Assembly (NCBI RefSeq): GCF_018413605.1
Contig: NZ_JAHCDN010000001.1
Location: 248,001-312,000, forward strand
DNA from: Variovorax sp. PCZ-1
GTDB lineage: Bacteria > Pseudomonadota > Gammaproteobacteria > Burkholderiales > Burkholderiaceae_C
Reading direction: 5' to 3'
DNA length: 64,000 nt
The number at the start of each line of letters is the position of its first letter. Position 1 is the first letter of the stretch. Made by a program: the position numbers and the translations under genes. This document shows positions 15,643-24,716 of this stretch, piece by piece. Under the pieces are notes generated by a model, which saw only the letters and a program-made list of their open reading frames with translations, was not told the origin of the DNA and made no database searches.

Positions 15643-17709
15643 ATGTCTGTGCAAGCCGCACCCGCAGGGAATGATGTCGAATCAGACGAGGCACTTTTTG
15701 ATATCGTGGTGCAATTGGCACCCGGTTCATCTCTCGAGCGTGTTAAGGACAAGGCGATCAATGAGTTAGGCATGGAGCCTCTTAAAGTAGAGGCTTTGGT
15801 GCGCGCTTTGCAAAGCGGGCCAGCAACACGCATTGGAAGCTCGGTGCCAAAGAGCCGTGCTGAGAAAGCTCGCGATGATTTCACGAGAGCTGGCCTCAAA
15901 ATCACGCTCACCCCTGTGCTGTCGATCAGCAAAATGAAGGCAGCTGAATCCGATGGTAAGACCATGTGTCCCGCTTGTGACGTGCGAGTGATCCTGCCTG
16001 AAAATCGCCAATGTCCTAATTGCAATGTTTTCGTAGATAAGGTGGACGAGCAATTCATACTTCGTAAGAAACTCATTGAGCAAGAGCGCCGCCGTGCCGA
16101 GATGTCGCAAGACCGTGAGAAAAAAGCCAGTGAAAAAACCAAACGGGAAGCTATGGAGCGCGAGATGCGGGAGCAGATTCGCAAAGAAATTGAAGAGGAA
16201 ATGGGTATCAGTGACCGCCAAGCTGGTGGGGCGGCGGTCAAGATCAAGATGGCTGTTGCAGCCTTGGGCCTAGCTGGCGTAGCATTTATCGGTGGCAAAG
16301 CTGTGGGAGGTGGAGGCTTTGGTTTTGGCGGCGGCGGTTCAGAAGATAAGGCTGCTAGCTCGGTCGCCTCTTCATCTTCAGCTACGCAAGTGCCGGGTAG
16401 CGTACCCAAGGGTAGTGATATAGACCAGATCATGCAAAACTTGCCTTCATCGGGTAGTTTGGATGTGGCAGGTGCCGAACTTTTGGATGATGCTACTCAA
16501 GAAGAAGCTTTGATGAAGTTGGCGCGCAATGGTGGGCCTAACGCCAAAGGTATTCCAATGGATCAGGCTTTGGCCAAAGCCATGAACTTAGCGCAGGTAG
16601 CTGGCAATTCGAGCGCGCAACGCGCCATGGCGGGCGCTAGCGGGCCAGCGGGTGCTACTGGAACGGCTGCTTTTGTCCCAGTGGCACTGCCTGCAGATTT
16701 CAAGCCACTGTTATCGTTAGAGTTGGCAGATCAACTTTCAATGATGGGGCAAAGCGTGCGTGCGCGTGGGGTTGTGCGGGAAATCCAAGCCATACCTAAT
16801 CAGACGCCTGCGCTTTCGGCAGCCGTTCAAGTCAGTGATGTAACTGCCAATGCCTGGGGCTTGAGCAGTGCAAGTGCAGATAAATCACGCAAGCTCCTAG
16901 ATGGCGTACGTGCAGGAATTGCTGGCCTGCGTGAGCCAGCCTTTAAATCTAAAGCGGCCAGTGTCGCAGCAACTGCACTTGCTGCGCAATCGCGCACACC
17001 AGAACAGACAGCGCAGCCTTTGCTCGCGCAGGCGGCTGAGTCGGCAGGACAAGTAGCCGATGCGGGGCTAAAGCAGGCTGCCACTGATCAATTGCTCGTG
17101 GCCTCGGGTCATGTGTTGCTAAGTGGTGTGACTGCTGCAGCGCGCTTGGGCAATTTTGAGCGTTCCAATGATCTGACTTTGCGTTTACAAAACTCTGTCA
17201 AGCAAACTCGTTCGCCCTTGGCTGGAGCGCAGCTGTATGCCATGCTGTATCAGGCTAGACTGGTAACGACAGCTGATGCATCAGCAGTGCAAGCTTTAGA
17301 TTCTGCTATCGCGGAAGCCAATAAAGCAGACAGCTTGGCTGGCAAAGCTTTGGCATTACAAGCAGCGGCTGAGATTGCTGGCGCGATGTCTGTACCTAGT
17401 GTGCTCAAATCCTTGCAAGCACTTGAGCCAACGGTCGAGCAAAGCACTGGCGTGGTTCGGGTGCAAGGATTGGGTGCGCTATCTGCGGCTTTTGCATCGG
17501 TGGGCAATGAGCCAAAGGCGGAAGAGATGCGCCGGCTAATTGCAGCATCGCAAGGTGTGCCTCCCTTGGAGCAGCAAATGGAAATGGCCAGAGCTTTGTT
17601 TCGCGCAGATTTATCTTTGGCTCGATACCTTCACAAATCGGGCGCTCACTCTCAGGCGGAAGATGCCATTATGCGTGCAGCGAGTTACTTGTTTGCCAAG
17701 GGAAAATAG
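15643..17709 (+). CDS. 688-aa protein with L7/L12-like N-terminus, zinc ribbon, coiled coil and one membrane segment
   Basis: I do not recognise a named family. Residues about 20-90 (VEALVRALQSGPA..AEKARDDFTRAGLKI) resemble the C-terminal fold of ribosomal protein L7/L12. A four-cysteine zinc ribbon follows, CPAC and CPNC around residues 109-130. Then comes a charged coiled coil (about 145-195), a hydrophobic segment (IKMAVAALGLAGVAFIGG), a Gly-rich run and a long Ala-rich helical C-terminal region that looks like a repeat solenoid. The start has a good AGAGGTAAGG ribosome site. A TTTACG-N6-CGTAAA dyad lies at 15601-15618. Likely cytoplasmic N-terminus and periplasmic helical domain. Confidence 0.7.
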   Translation: MSVQAAPAGNDVESDEALFDIVVQLAPGSSLERVKDKAINELGMEPLKVEALVRALQSGPATRIGSSVPKSRAEKARDDFTRAGLKITLTPVLSISKMKAAESDGKTMCPACDVRVILPENRQCPNCNVFVDKVDEQFILRKKLIEQERRRAEMSQDREKKASEKTKREAMEREMREQIRKEIEEEMGISDRQAGGAAVKIKMAVAALGLAGVAFIGGKAVGGGGFGFGGGGSEDKAASSVASSSSATQVPGSVPKGSDIDQIMQNLPSSGSLDVAGAELLDDATQEEALMKLARNGGPNAKGIPMDQALAKAMNLAQVAGNSSAQRAMAGASGPAGATGTAAFVPVALPADFKPLLSLELADQLSMMGQSVRARGVVREIQAIPNQTPALSAAVQVSDVTANAWGLSSASADKSRKLLDGVRAGIAGLREPAFKSKAASVAATALAAQSRTPEQTAQPLLAQAAESAGQVADAGLKQAATDQLLVASGHVLLSGVTAAARLGNFERSNDLTLRLQNSVKQTRSPLAGAQLYAMLYQARLVTTADASAVQALDSAIAEANKADSLAGKALALQAAAEIAGAMSVPSVLKSLQALEPTVEQSTGVVRVQGLGALSAAFASVGNEPKAEEMRRLIAASQGVPPLEQQMEMARALFRADLSLARYLHKSGAHSQAEDAIMRAASYLFAKGK

Positions 17710-17717
17710 CGCAACGG

Positions 17718-18770
17718 TCAGCGAAGCAGTAGCATCCCTGCTGCCACAAATGCAGCTATAAACACGGTCTCGGCCACCAACATCATCACGGGCTGCCAGC
17801 CGAGCTTGAGCAGTTCTTCAAAACTTGTCTTCACGCCTGCTGCTGCAATGGCTGCTACCAAGCACCAGCGAGATGCACTGCTGGCTGTATCTACCCAAGC
17901 TTTTGGAAAGACTTGGCTGCTGGCCAGCAGCATCAGCACGATGAAGGCGAGCAAAAAACCGGGGATCAAAGGCACGGAGGCTGGCGCTGAGCTCACAGCT
18001 TGACCGTCTGCCGCCACCGCGGCTGCGGCATCCGCCATTTGCCGGCGATACATCAGCGCAATTACCACCACCACGGGCGTGAGCAGCATCACCCGAAACA
18101 ATTTGACCACGGTGGCTGTATCGCCCGCATCGGGCCCCAGCATCATGCCTGCAGCCACCACTTGAGCGACGTCGTGGATCGTGCCACCCAGAAACAGCCC
18201 CGCATGTTGTGGTGACGCAGCCAGCCATTTCAAGGCGAAGGGATAAAGAATCATCGCCAGCGTTGAGAGCACGGTCACGCCCACCACGGTGAGCAAAGTG
18301 AAGCGCTCGTTACGTGGGTTTTGCGGGAGTACGCTGGCTACCGCCAATGCAGCCGAAGCGCCGCAGATGGCTACTGCGCCACCACTTAAAAAACCTTCAT
18401 CTCTGGGGCGATCAAGCCATCGTGCCATCAGCACACCAAAGGCCACTGTCAGCACCACGGCGCAGATGATCAACAGTGCCGAGCTCACACCGAGTTGCGC
18501 CACCTGCGAGAGCGTGATACGCGCGCCTAGCAGTGCCACACCTAATCGCAGCACAGTACGCCCGCAAAAATCCACACCAGGCTTGACCTGAGGGTTCTTC
18601 ACCATGAAATGAAAACTCAGGCCAATCAACAAAGCGTAGAGCAGCTGCGGCCCGCCGTAATGCTCGGCTAAAAAAGTGGCTGCGAGTGCAATCATCACGC
18701 ACAACAACAAGCCAGGGTAGTGAGCGTGCACCCAAGTGCGTGCGCGAGAAGGATCGAGCCAGTGAAGCAT
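17718..18770 (-). CDS. YeiH-family (UPF0324) putative sulfate exporter
   Basis: A polytopic membrane protein with about ten hydrophobic helices. Family landmarks are LLYALLIGLSFHF near the N-terminus, KPGVDFCGRTVLRLGVALLGARITL, GGAVAICGASAALAVASVLP and GGTIHDVAQVVAAG. The family is annotated as a sulfate or related anion exporter; direct proof of substrate is limited. The frame extends to a TTG at 18797, but the ATG at 18770 fits the family. It runs convergent with the 688-residue protein gene with eight bases between stops. Confidence 0.85.
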   Translation of the reverse strand: MLHWLDPSRARTWVHAHYPGLLLCVMIALAATFLAEHYGGPQLLYALLIGLSFHFMVKNPQVKPGVDFCGRTVLRLGVALLGARITLSQVAQLGVSSALLIICAVVLTVAFGVLMARWLDRPRDEGFLSGGAVAICGASAALAVASVLPQNPRNERFTLLTVVGVTVLSTLAMILYPFALKWLAASPQHAGLFLGGTIHDVAQVVAAGMMLGPDAGDTATVVKLFRVMLLTPVVVVIALMYRRQMADAAAAVAADGQAVSSAPASVPLIPGFLLAFIVLMLLASSQVFPKAWVDTASSASRWCLVAAIAAAGVKTSFEELLKLGWQPVMMLVAETVFIAAFVAAGMLLLR

Positions 18771-18881
18771 GACATGCACTTTAGCGCAGACCGCCAAGCA
18801 TCAGCTACATCATCCAAATGTGTTGCGGCCGTAGCCTAGCGCGACTCGCACGCCGTCATGACGTCCTGAGGCCAATGAAAG

Positions 18882-19886
18882 ATGTACATTTCGACGATGA
18901 CCTCACTCCTTCCTACGTATGTGAACCTCGCTGGCTTGAGCCATGGCGCTGAACTCAATCCGCAGAGCGCTGAGCTTTTGCGGCAAACCGCCTCTTTGAC
19001 CGCTGCAGTGCCCGCAGAAGAGCTCACCGTAGCTCGCCGCCGCCGCCTCATGCACGAAGCGCAGGCTCTGCTTGTCGGAACCGAGCTCAAGCCACTGGTG
19101 AGCAGCGTAGATGAGTTGATCCACCTACCAGGCCGCAGCTTGCCAGCGCGTCTGTATACGCCAGACCACATCGGCAGCGATGTGCTGGTGCTGTATTTTC
19201 ATGGCGGTGGCTGGGTGATCGGTGATCTGGATACACACCACGCCAGTTTGCAATTTCTGGCGCAGCACTTGGGCATGAAGTTGCTCAGTGTGCAATACCG
19301 TAAAGCGCCAGAGCATGTGTTTCCAGCGGCGTGCGACGACGCTGAAGCAGTCCTCGCTTGGGCGCATGCGCGCTTGGCATCATGGGGCTGCAAGCGTTTG
19401 GCCGTCAGTGGTGATAGCGCGGGCGGACATCTGGCCGCAGTGGCGATGCACACCCACGCCGCGATCCCACTGGCCGGAGCCTTACTTTTCTATCCAGTCA
19501 CAGATATGCAGTTTGCTAACCGCAGCTACACCGAGCGCGGCGCGGGTGCAGGGCTCACGCGCGATGGCATGGTGTGGTTTTGGGGGCAATTCTTAAATCC
19601 GCAGCAGCCGCCTAGTTTGCTGCGAGCCAACGAAGATCATCGCATCGTACCGATGCGGCAAGTGTGGCTGCAGCGCCCGCCAAATACTGTGATTGCGGCG
19701 GCTTGGCATGATCCACTCTACGACGAAGCCGTGAGCTATGCCCAGCTGCTGTCGGCCGCAGGCGCTCAGGTCATCATGCAATCGGCGCCAGATATGGCGC
19801 ATGGCTATTTGCGTCAATCCATCGCAGTGCCAGCGGCCAGGGTGCATGTGCTGGCTGCCGTACACGCTTTCTTAGCTTTGATCTAG
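18882..19886 (+). CDS. Alpha/beta hydrolase, hormone-sensitive lipase family
   Basis: The HSL-type oxyanion motif HGGGW (in LYFHGGGWVIGDLDTHH, near residue 105) and nucleophile elbow SGDSAGGH (Ser near 179) are clear; the Asp of HDPLYDE and His of MAHGYL complete the triad. Such esterases cut short-chain acyl esters in the cytoplasm. An N-terminal cap of about 80 residues precedes the core. A second in-frame ATG at 18897 would shorten it by five residues. The 3' end overlaps the convergent NUDIX-MBL gene by 15 bases. Confidence 0.87.
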   Translation: MYISTMTSLLPTYVNLAGLSHGAELNPQSAELLRQTASLTAAVPAEELTVARRRRLMHEAQALLVGTELKPLVSSVDELIHLPGRSLPARLYTPDHIGSDVLVLYFHGGGWVIGDLDTHHASLQFLAQHLGMKLLSVQYRKAPEHVFPAACDDAEAVLAWAHARLASWGCKRLAVSGDSAGGHLAAVAMHTHAAIPLAGALLFYPVTDMQFANRSYTERGAGAGLTRDGMVWFWGQFLNPQQPPSLLRANEDHRIVPMRQVWLQRPPNTVIAAAWHDPLYDEAVSYAQLLSAAGAQVIMQSAPDMAHGYLRQSIAVPAARVHVLAAVHAFLALI

Positions 19887-21671
19887 CTTGAGCTTTTTGA
19901 TGCGGTGCAGATGTGCTGAAAGTGATCGCGCGGCAATCGGCCAAAGTTTGGAGTCGACATCGTTGTAGGCGATGGGAACGAGATCTTGCACCTCAGCCTG
20001 TGGCTGGAGCTGCATGGCCGAGATGATTTTCGCTTCGCGCTTGAGACGATGCGCCTTCAATGCCGCAATGGCGCGAGCAGCGCCGCCTTGTGTATCGCTG
20101 TTTGCATCTCCTGGGTTCTGCGCCGCATTGCAGGCACTGAGCACATAGCCATGCGCGGGTAGGATAAAGCGCAAATCATGTTGCTCGCAAAGCGCGTGCA
20201 AGGTATCCAGTGAATCGAGATAAGCCGTCATATCGCCATCGGGTGGGTCAATCACCGTGGTGCTGCCGTTGAGGATATGGTCACCCGAAAAGAGCAAACC
20301 GTCTTCTGGCAGGATGATGCAAAGATGGTTGGCTGCATGCCCAGGCGTGTGAATCACTTGCAGGCTGATTTCAAATGGTGTTTCATCGTATGGCCGGCGA
20401 AAATACTGCGCGAGATGCTCATTATTTTGTAGCGCGATATCAGGTTCAAACCATGCGTTGTCGCGCGCCGTCGCCAAGCTGGCGAGTCCGAGAATGGGGC
20501 AAATATGCTGAGCGAATTCAGCGGTGAGCGCCATTGGGACGGTGTTGCTGGCTTCCACCACACGCGCCTGCAGTGGTTTGGCCGCTGGTGAATGATCGGC
20601 ATGTGAATGGGTGCAAATGATGGCGGCGATATCGCCATCGGTTGCGCTCATGATGCGCTCGATGTGTGAAGCGATATCTGGCCCTGGATCAATCACAAGA
20701 TAGCCTTTTTCTGGTGTACCCACGATGTAGGTGTTGGTGCCAGGGCCGGTCATCATGCTTGGGTTGGGCGCAGTGAGCCGCCACACATGCTTGAGCAGTT
20801 GCACAGGCTTGTCATGCTGCCAAGTCAGATCATGTGCCACTTGCCCATATGGCGAGACCATAGCAAGCTCACCATAGGCGCTCTCATACTCCATGAAGCG
20901 CGCCTCTTTGCCATGGAGCAAACCAGCGCGGGGGCAGCTTGTCCACAGCGGCTTCTCGCTCGCGCAGGCGTGCAAGACATCATCCACAGTGTTGTAGTCC
21001 GCCAGCTTTTGCAGCGTGCGGATCGTGGGGAAGATCATGAAAAACTGTTTGGCCTCATGGCGAGCTAGGGCATCTTGCGGCCGCACCCACTCGGGCGCGA
21101 ATTGCTCTTTTTCATCAGCGACTGGGGTTTGGCCTACAGGCATACGCGCCACGAGGAAGGGCACTTCAAAGCGCTTGGGCATGTCCCGGTCTGTGAGCCA
21201 GTGGGCGAGCAAAACCACCTCATTCGCTGCAAGCTGAAAGCATCTCTCTTGCATCTGCGCATAGAAATTGCCGTGGCGATCCAGCAAATTTACCTGCTCT
21301 TGGCTGACCCATGCGCCACCGGCCTGTTTGGCCAGCACGATGCCCAGTTCTTCAAAACTTTCTCGAATTGCAGCCAGCGCCCAGGCAATGAGTTGGGGGC
21401 TTTGAGTAGAGCGCGATGCTATAAAATCAGTAGCATTTCGCGCAGATCCTATGCCGGCGATAGGCGGTTTTGATGCATATTTTTCGTCATCGGGCTCGAT
21501 GCCACCGCCTGGGAAGACATAAGCCCCTGGCGCAAAGCTGGCTTGTATCGAGCGGCGCGTCATCAGCACTTCCAAGCCCTGCGCACCGTCACGCAGCAGC
21601 AAAACAGTGGCTGCTTGCAGCAAAGGAGCAAGTGGCTTGGGTGGGTGAAGTAATGCGGCTTCGCGTGGCAT
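19872..21671 (-). CDS. NUDIX hydrolase fused to metallo-beta-lactamase-fold hydrolase
   Basis: Residues 1 to about 255 form a NUDIX domain: VFPGGGIEPDDE opens the box and AAIRESFEELGI closes it, with about 35 extra residues between, as in NUDT19-like proteins. A middle segment leads to an MBL domain (about 290-530) with the Zn motif THSHADHSPAA, then HTPGHAANH and SGDHIL. The C-terminus is a helical winged-helix-like tail. NUDIX plus MBL suggests stepwise removal of a diphosphate-linked group and hydrolysis of a thioester or ester, but the substrate is unknown. A dispersed-repeat copy is translated inside the widened NUDIX box. Confidence 0.85.
   Translation of the reverse strand: MPREAALLHPPKPLAPLLQAATVLLLRDGAQGLEVLMTRRSIQASFAPGAYVFPGGGIEPDDEKYASKPPIAGIGSARNATDFIASRSTQSPQLIAWALAAIRESFEELGIVLAKQAGGAWVSQEQVNLLDRHGNFYAQMQERCFQLAANEVVLLAHWLTDRDMPKRFEVPFLVARMPVGQTPVADEKEQFAPEWVRPQDALARHEAKQFFMIFPTIRTLQKLADYNTVDDVLHACASEKPLWTSCPRAGLLHGKEARFMEYESAYGELAMVSPYGQVAHDLTWQHDKPVQLLKHVWRLTAPNPSMMTGPGTNTYIVGTPEKGYLVIDPGPDIASHIERIMSATDGDIAAIICTHSHADHSPAAKPLQARVVEASNTVPMALTAEFAQHICPILGLASLATARDNAWFEPDIALQNNEHLAQYFRRPYDETPFEISLQVIHTPGHAANHLCIILPEDGLLFSGDHILNGSTTVIDPPDGDMTAYLDSLDTLHALCEQHDLRFILPAHGYVLSACNAAQNPGDANSDTQGGAARAIAALKAHRLKREAKIISAMQLQPQAEVQDLVPIAYNDVDSKLWPIAARSLSAHLHRIKKLKLDQS
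21417..21458 (-). repeat. Dispersed GCTATT repeat, copy 5, in NUDIX box insertion
   Basis: Reverse orientation on the plus strand, so read in the forward sense by the minus-strand gene: GCCGGCATAGGATCTGCGC then ATGCTACTGATTTTATAGC. It encodes AGIGSARNATDFIAS. Confidence 0.8.
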
Positions 21672-21720
21672 GGGTTAAATTCGCAGTCAAGCACAGCATT
21701 TTGCTACAAGGAGCGCTTTT

Positions 21721-22746
21721 ATGTTTCAGTCATTCTTTCGAAGCCAAAAATGGTGGCTCTGGGCTTGGGTGGGCGGCGCGCTGATTCTTGGTGTGACTTG
21801 GTACAAGGTGCAGCTCACGGTAGAGCTCAACAGCTGGTATGGTTCTTTTTACGATTACATCCAACGTATTTTGCAAAAACCGGGCAGCAGCTCGGCCAGT
21901 GAGTTCTATGGCCAAGTGCTGGTATTTGCCAAGATCGCAGGCATCTTCGTTGGCGTGGCGGTGCTGCTCGAATATTTTGTGAAGCATTGGGTGTTTCGTT
22001 GGCGCACCGCGCTCACCGATTTTTATACGGCTAACTGGCACAAGGTGCGTCATATCGAAGGCGCATCGCAACGTGTGCAAGACGACACCTACCGCTTTGC
22101 CAAGATCATGGAGGGCTTAGGCGTGAGCTTCATGCGCTCGATCATGACTTTGGCCGCATTTCTACCCATCCTTTGGACGCTGTCTGCCAAAGTGCCTGAG
22201 CTGCCTTTTATTGGCGCGGTGAGTCAATCGCTGGTGTGGACGGCCTTGATGTCCGCGATTTTTGGTACGGTGTTGTTGGCCACTGTGGGTATGAAGCTGC
22301 CCGGGCTGGAGTTCAACAATCAAAAGGTGGAGGCGGCGTATCGCAAAGAGCTGGTGCTCGGTGAGGATGATCCCAATCGTGCCACACCGCCCACATTGGC
22401 TGATATCTGGACCCAGGTGCGTTTCAATCACTTTCGCTTGTTTTTTCACTACGCGTATTTCGATGTGGCGCGCTATTTTTATTTGCAATACAGCGGCTTG
22501 ATCCCACTTTTGGCGATGTCGCCCGGCTTGCTTGCTGGCACGATCACTTTAGGATTGATGCAGCAGATCTCCAATGTGTTTGAGCGCGTTGAGGGGTCGT
22601 TTCAGTTCCTTGTGAACAGCTGGAGCACGATCGTGGAGTTGATCTCGGTGTACAAGCGTTTGAAGGCGTTTGAAATGGTGATCCGCAACACACCGGATTC
22701 TTCAGATGGGGGCGAGCAGGTGGTGATGCATGTCACAGTCCAGTAG
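21721..22746 (+). CDS. SbmA/BacA-like peptide transporter
   Basis: The protein has an opening FFRSQKWWLWAWVGGALI, WRTALTDFYTANWHKVRHIEGASQRVQDDTYRF split over the coupling region, and a C-terminal FERVEGSFQFLVNSWSTIVELISVYKRLKAFE, cited here in pieces of the SbmA/BacA family. This matches the membrane half of ABC transporters without an ATPase; SbmA and BacA import peptides such as microcins and proline-rich antimicrobials using the proton gradient. The 341 residues are slightly shorter than E. coli SbmA (about 406). An AAGGAG ribosome site precedes the ATG. It overlaps the HugZ-like gene by 17 nt. Confidence 0.85.
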   Translation: MFQSFFRSQKWWLWAWVGGALILGVTWYKVQLTVELNSWYGSFYDYIQRILQKPGSSSASEFYGQVLVFAKIAGIFVGVAVLLEYFVKHWVFRWRTALTDFYTANWHKVRHIEGASQRVQDDTYRFAKIMEGLGVSFMRSIMTLAAFLPILWTLSAKVPELPFIGAVSQSLVWTALMSAIFGTVLLATVGMKLPGLEFNNQKVEAAYRKELVLGEDDPNRATPPTLADIWTQVRFNHFRLFFHYAYFDVARYFYLQYSGLIPLLAMSPGLLAGTITLGLMQQISNVFERVEGSFQFLVNSWSTIVELISVYKRLKAFEMVIRNTPDSSDGGEQVVMHVTVQ

Positions 22747-23224
22747 CCCCGATAAACCACAAGTTCTGCGCGAGACGGATGATGCGGCTCGCCTGCAAGC
22801 GCGCAGCTTCGTGCGCGAGAGCACGCATGGCGCGTTGGCCACTTTGGAGCCTGGCACGGGTTGGCCGTTGGCTTCGCGTGTGTCGCTGGCTGTGGATGCC
22901 GATGGCACGCCTTTGATTTTGATTTCGCGTTTGTCGGCGCACTATGGCGCGCTAGAAGCAGATGCGCGTTGCTCCTTGCTGTTGGGTGAAGCAGGTGAGG
23001 GCGATCCGCTTCGGCATCCTCGTATCACGGTGGTGTGCCTCGCGCAAAAAATCCCATCCGATCAACGTGCTGTAGCAAAAGAGCAGTTTCTCAAGCGCCA
23101 TCCTGGTGCAGAGATGTATGCCGACTTCGCAGACTTTGATTTTTGGGCGCTGGTGCCTCAGCGCGCGAGTTTGAATGCGGGTTTTGGCAAAGCTTATTCA
23201 TTGACGGCTGATGACTTGAAATGA
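22730..23224 (+). CDS. HugZ-like pyridoxamine 5'-phosphate oxidase-fold protein
   Basis: A split-barrel FMN-type protein of 164 residues. THGALATLEPGTGWPLASRVS is the first barrel strand pair and SCLLLGEAGEGDPLRHPRI its dimer-side partner as written across residues 40-95; the C-terminal YADFADFDFWALVPQRASLN is typical of the HugZ/heme-utilisation subgroup. Known HugZ proteins bind and degrade heme, but this short form lacks the C-terminal heme-ligand domain, so a flavin or general role is as likely. Start and stop overlap both neighbours, giving a transporter-HugZ-SDR chain. Confidence 0.75.
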   Translation: MSQSSSPDKPQVLRETDDAARLQARSFVRESTHGALATLEPGTGWPLASRVSLAVDADGTPLILISRLSAHYGALEADARCSLLLGEAGEGDPLRHPRITVVCLAQKIPSDQRAVAKEQFLKRHPGAEMYADFADFDFWALVPQRASLNAGFGKAYSLTADDLK

Positions 23225-24159
23225 CATACGCCAGTATTTATAAAAACGACTTGTTTGCTGGCCAAGTGGCACTCGTCACCGGCGCAGGCTCAGGCATGGG
23301 GCGCTGCGTGGCGCATGAGTTGGCTTCGCTGGGAGCGACGGTGGCGCTGCTCGGGCGCACAGAATCCAAGCTTGAAGCGGTGAAAGCCGAGATTGAAAGC
23401 GCGGGCGGCAAGGCCAGCATTCACAGCGCAGACATCCGCGACGAAGAGCGCGTGAAAACGGTGATCGCAGAAATCGTGGCGCAGCATGGCCGCATTGACA
23501 GTCTAGTGAACAATGCTGGCGGGCAGTTTCCCTCGCCGCTGCATCGTATTTCAGCCAAAGGCTTTGATGCCGTGGTGCGTAGCAATCTCACGGGCGGCTT
23601 CTTAATTGCGCGTGAGTGCTACAACCAAGCCATGCGCAGCCAAAAAAGTGGCGCGATCGTGAACATCATCATGGATATTGACGGCTCCGTGCCTGGCATG
23701 GGGCACAGTGGTGCAGCGCGTGCGGGCATGCTCTCGCTCACGGAGACGATGGCACTCGAGTGGGCACCTGTGCGTGTGAACGCTGTGGCTCCAGGCTTCA
23801 TCGCCACCAGTGGGATGGACAAGTATCCGCCCATCATGAGCCCGCTGATCCGTCGCATTCATGAAGATGTGCCGTTGCAGCGCTTGGGCACGGAGAGCGA
23901 AGTGTCTGCGGCGATTTGCTTTTTGCTCTCGCCAGCTGCAGCCTTCACGAGCGGCACTTGCCTGAAAGTCGATGGCGCAGCGCCTACAGCGCGCCGCCAT
24001 TGGCCGCTGGTAGGCATGGGCGGCAGCAATGCCGCCTTCAATGGTTTTCACTTGACCGAGCGCCCCAAGGTGCTGAGCAAAGGCTCGGTGATTACGGATA
24101 ATCGCCTCTCTCGTGCGTTCATCCGCTGGATGCAGCAAAAATGGATCAAAAAGAATTGA
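23221..24159 (+). CDS. SDR oxidoreductase resembling trans-2-enoyl-CoA reductase (PECR)
   Basis: The Rossmann motif TGAGSGMGR and LVNNAGGQFPSPL place it in the short-chain dehydrogenases. The usual YxxxK is absent; instead HSGAARAGM follows IVNIIMD, the arrangement I recall in mammalian peroxisomal trans-2-enoyl-CoA reductase, and FLLSPAAAFTSGTCLKVDG matches its C-terminal part. An NADPH-dependent reduction of an unsaturated acyl-CoA is therefore the best guess. The 312 residues include a C-terminal extension that folds over the acyl site in relatives. It overlaps the HugZ gene as ATGA. Confidence 0.82.
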   Translation: MTYASIYKNDLFAGQVALVTGAGSGMGRCVAHELASLGATVALLGRTESKLEAVKAEIESAGGKASIHSADIRDEERVKTVIAEIVAQHGRIDSLVNNAGGQFPSPLHRISAKGFDAVVRSNLTGGFLIARECYNQAMRSQKSGAIVNIIMDIDGSVPGMGHSGAARAGMLSLTETMALEWAPVRVNAVAPGFIATSGMDKYPPIMSPLIRRIHEDVPLQRLGTESEVSAAICFLLSPAAAFTSGTCLKVDGAAPTARRHWPLVGMGGSNAAFNGFHLTERPKVLSKGSVITDNRLSRAFIRWMQQKWIKKN

Positions 24160-24166
24160 ACACTTG

Positions 24167-24709
24167 ATGAAGACTTTATTTCTCGTCGCCTCCACCCGCG
24201 AAGCTGGCCACTTGGGCAATACGGAATGGCTTGCTCGCCAAGCAGCTGCCACGTTGCCCACTGATCAGCAGCAATGGCTGCATCTCGCACAAATGCAGTT
24301 GCCTGCTTTTGTCGATCTGCGCCACACCGCAGGCCAATACCCGATGCCCACGGGTGACATGAAAACCTTGCTCGATGCCACGCTCGCCTGCTCCAACCTC
24401 GTCCTAGTGGCTCCCGTGTATTGGTACAGCTTTCCTGCGAATCTGAAAACCTATCTCGATCACTGGAGCGCTTGGATGCGCATTCCCGGCGTAGATTTCA
24501 AAGGCGCGATGGCGAAGAAAACATTGCGCTTGATTACGACGAGCGGCGACCGCGCAAAAGCTCAGCCCATGATTGACAGCGCCGAACTGTGCGCCAAATT
24601 CCTCAGCATGACTTGGGGCGGCGTGCTCTGGGGCAAAGGCGGGCCACCGAAGGCTGTTGAATCTGATGCGGCTGCGATTGATGCGGCTAAGAATTTCCTC
24701 GCGGGATAA
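24167..24709 (+). CDS. NAD(P)H-dependent FMN reductase-like flavodoxin-fold protein
   Basis: A 180-residue flavodoxin-fold reductase. The first strand [18 protein letters not shown] gives the phosphate-binding loop and [18 protein letters not shown] is the family signature of NADPH-dependent FMN reductases and quinone reductases. The longer open frame from 24113 overlaps the SDR gene; the ATG at 24167 begins seven bases after the SDR stop at the first beta-strand and is preferred. Seven bases separate its stop from dapF. A role in flavin or quinone reduction is inferred. Confidence 0.8.
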   Translation: MKTLFLVASTREAGHLGNTEWLARQAAATLPTDQQQWLHLAQMQLPAFVDLRHTAGQYPMPTGDMKTLLDATLACSNLVLVAPVYWYSFPANLKTYLDHWSAWMRIPGVDFKGAMAKKTLRLITTSGDRAKAQPMIDSAELCAKFLSMTWGGVLWGKGGPPKAVESDAAAIDAAKNFLAG

Positions 24710-24716
24710 TCGCAAG

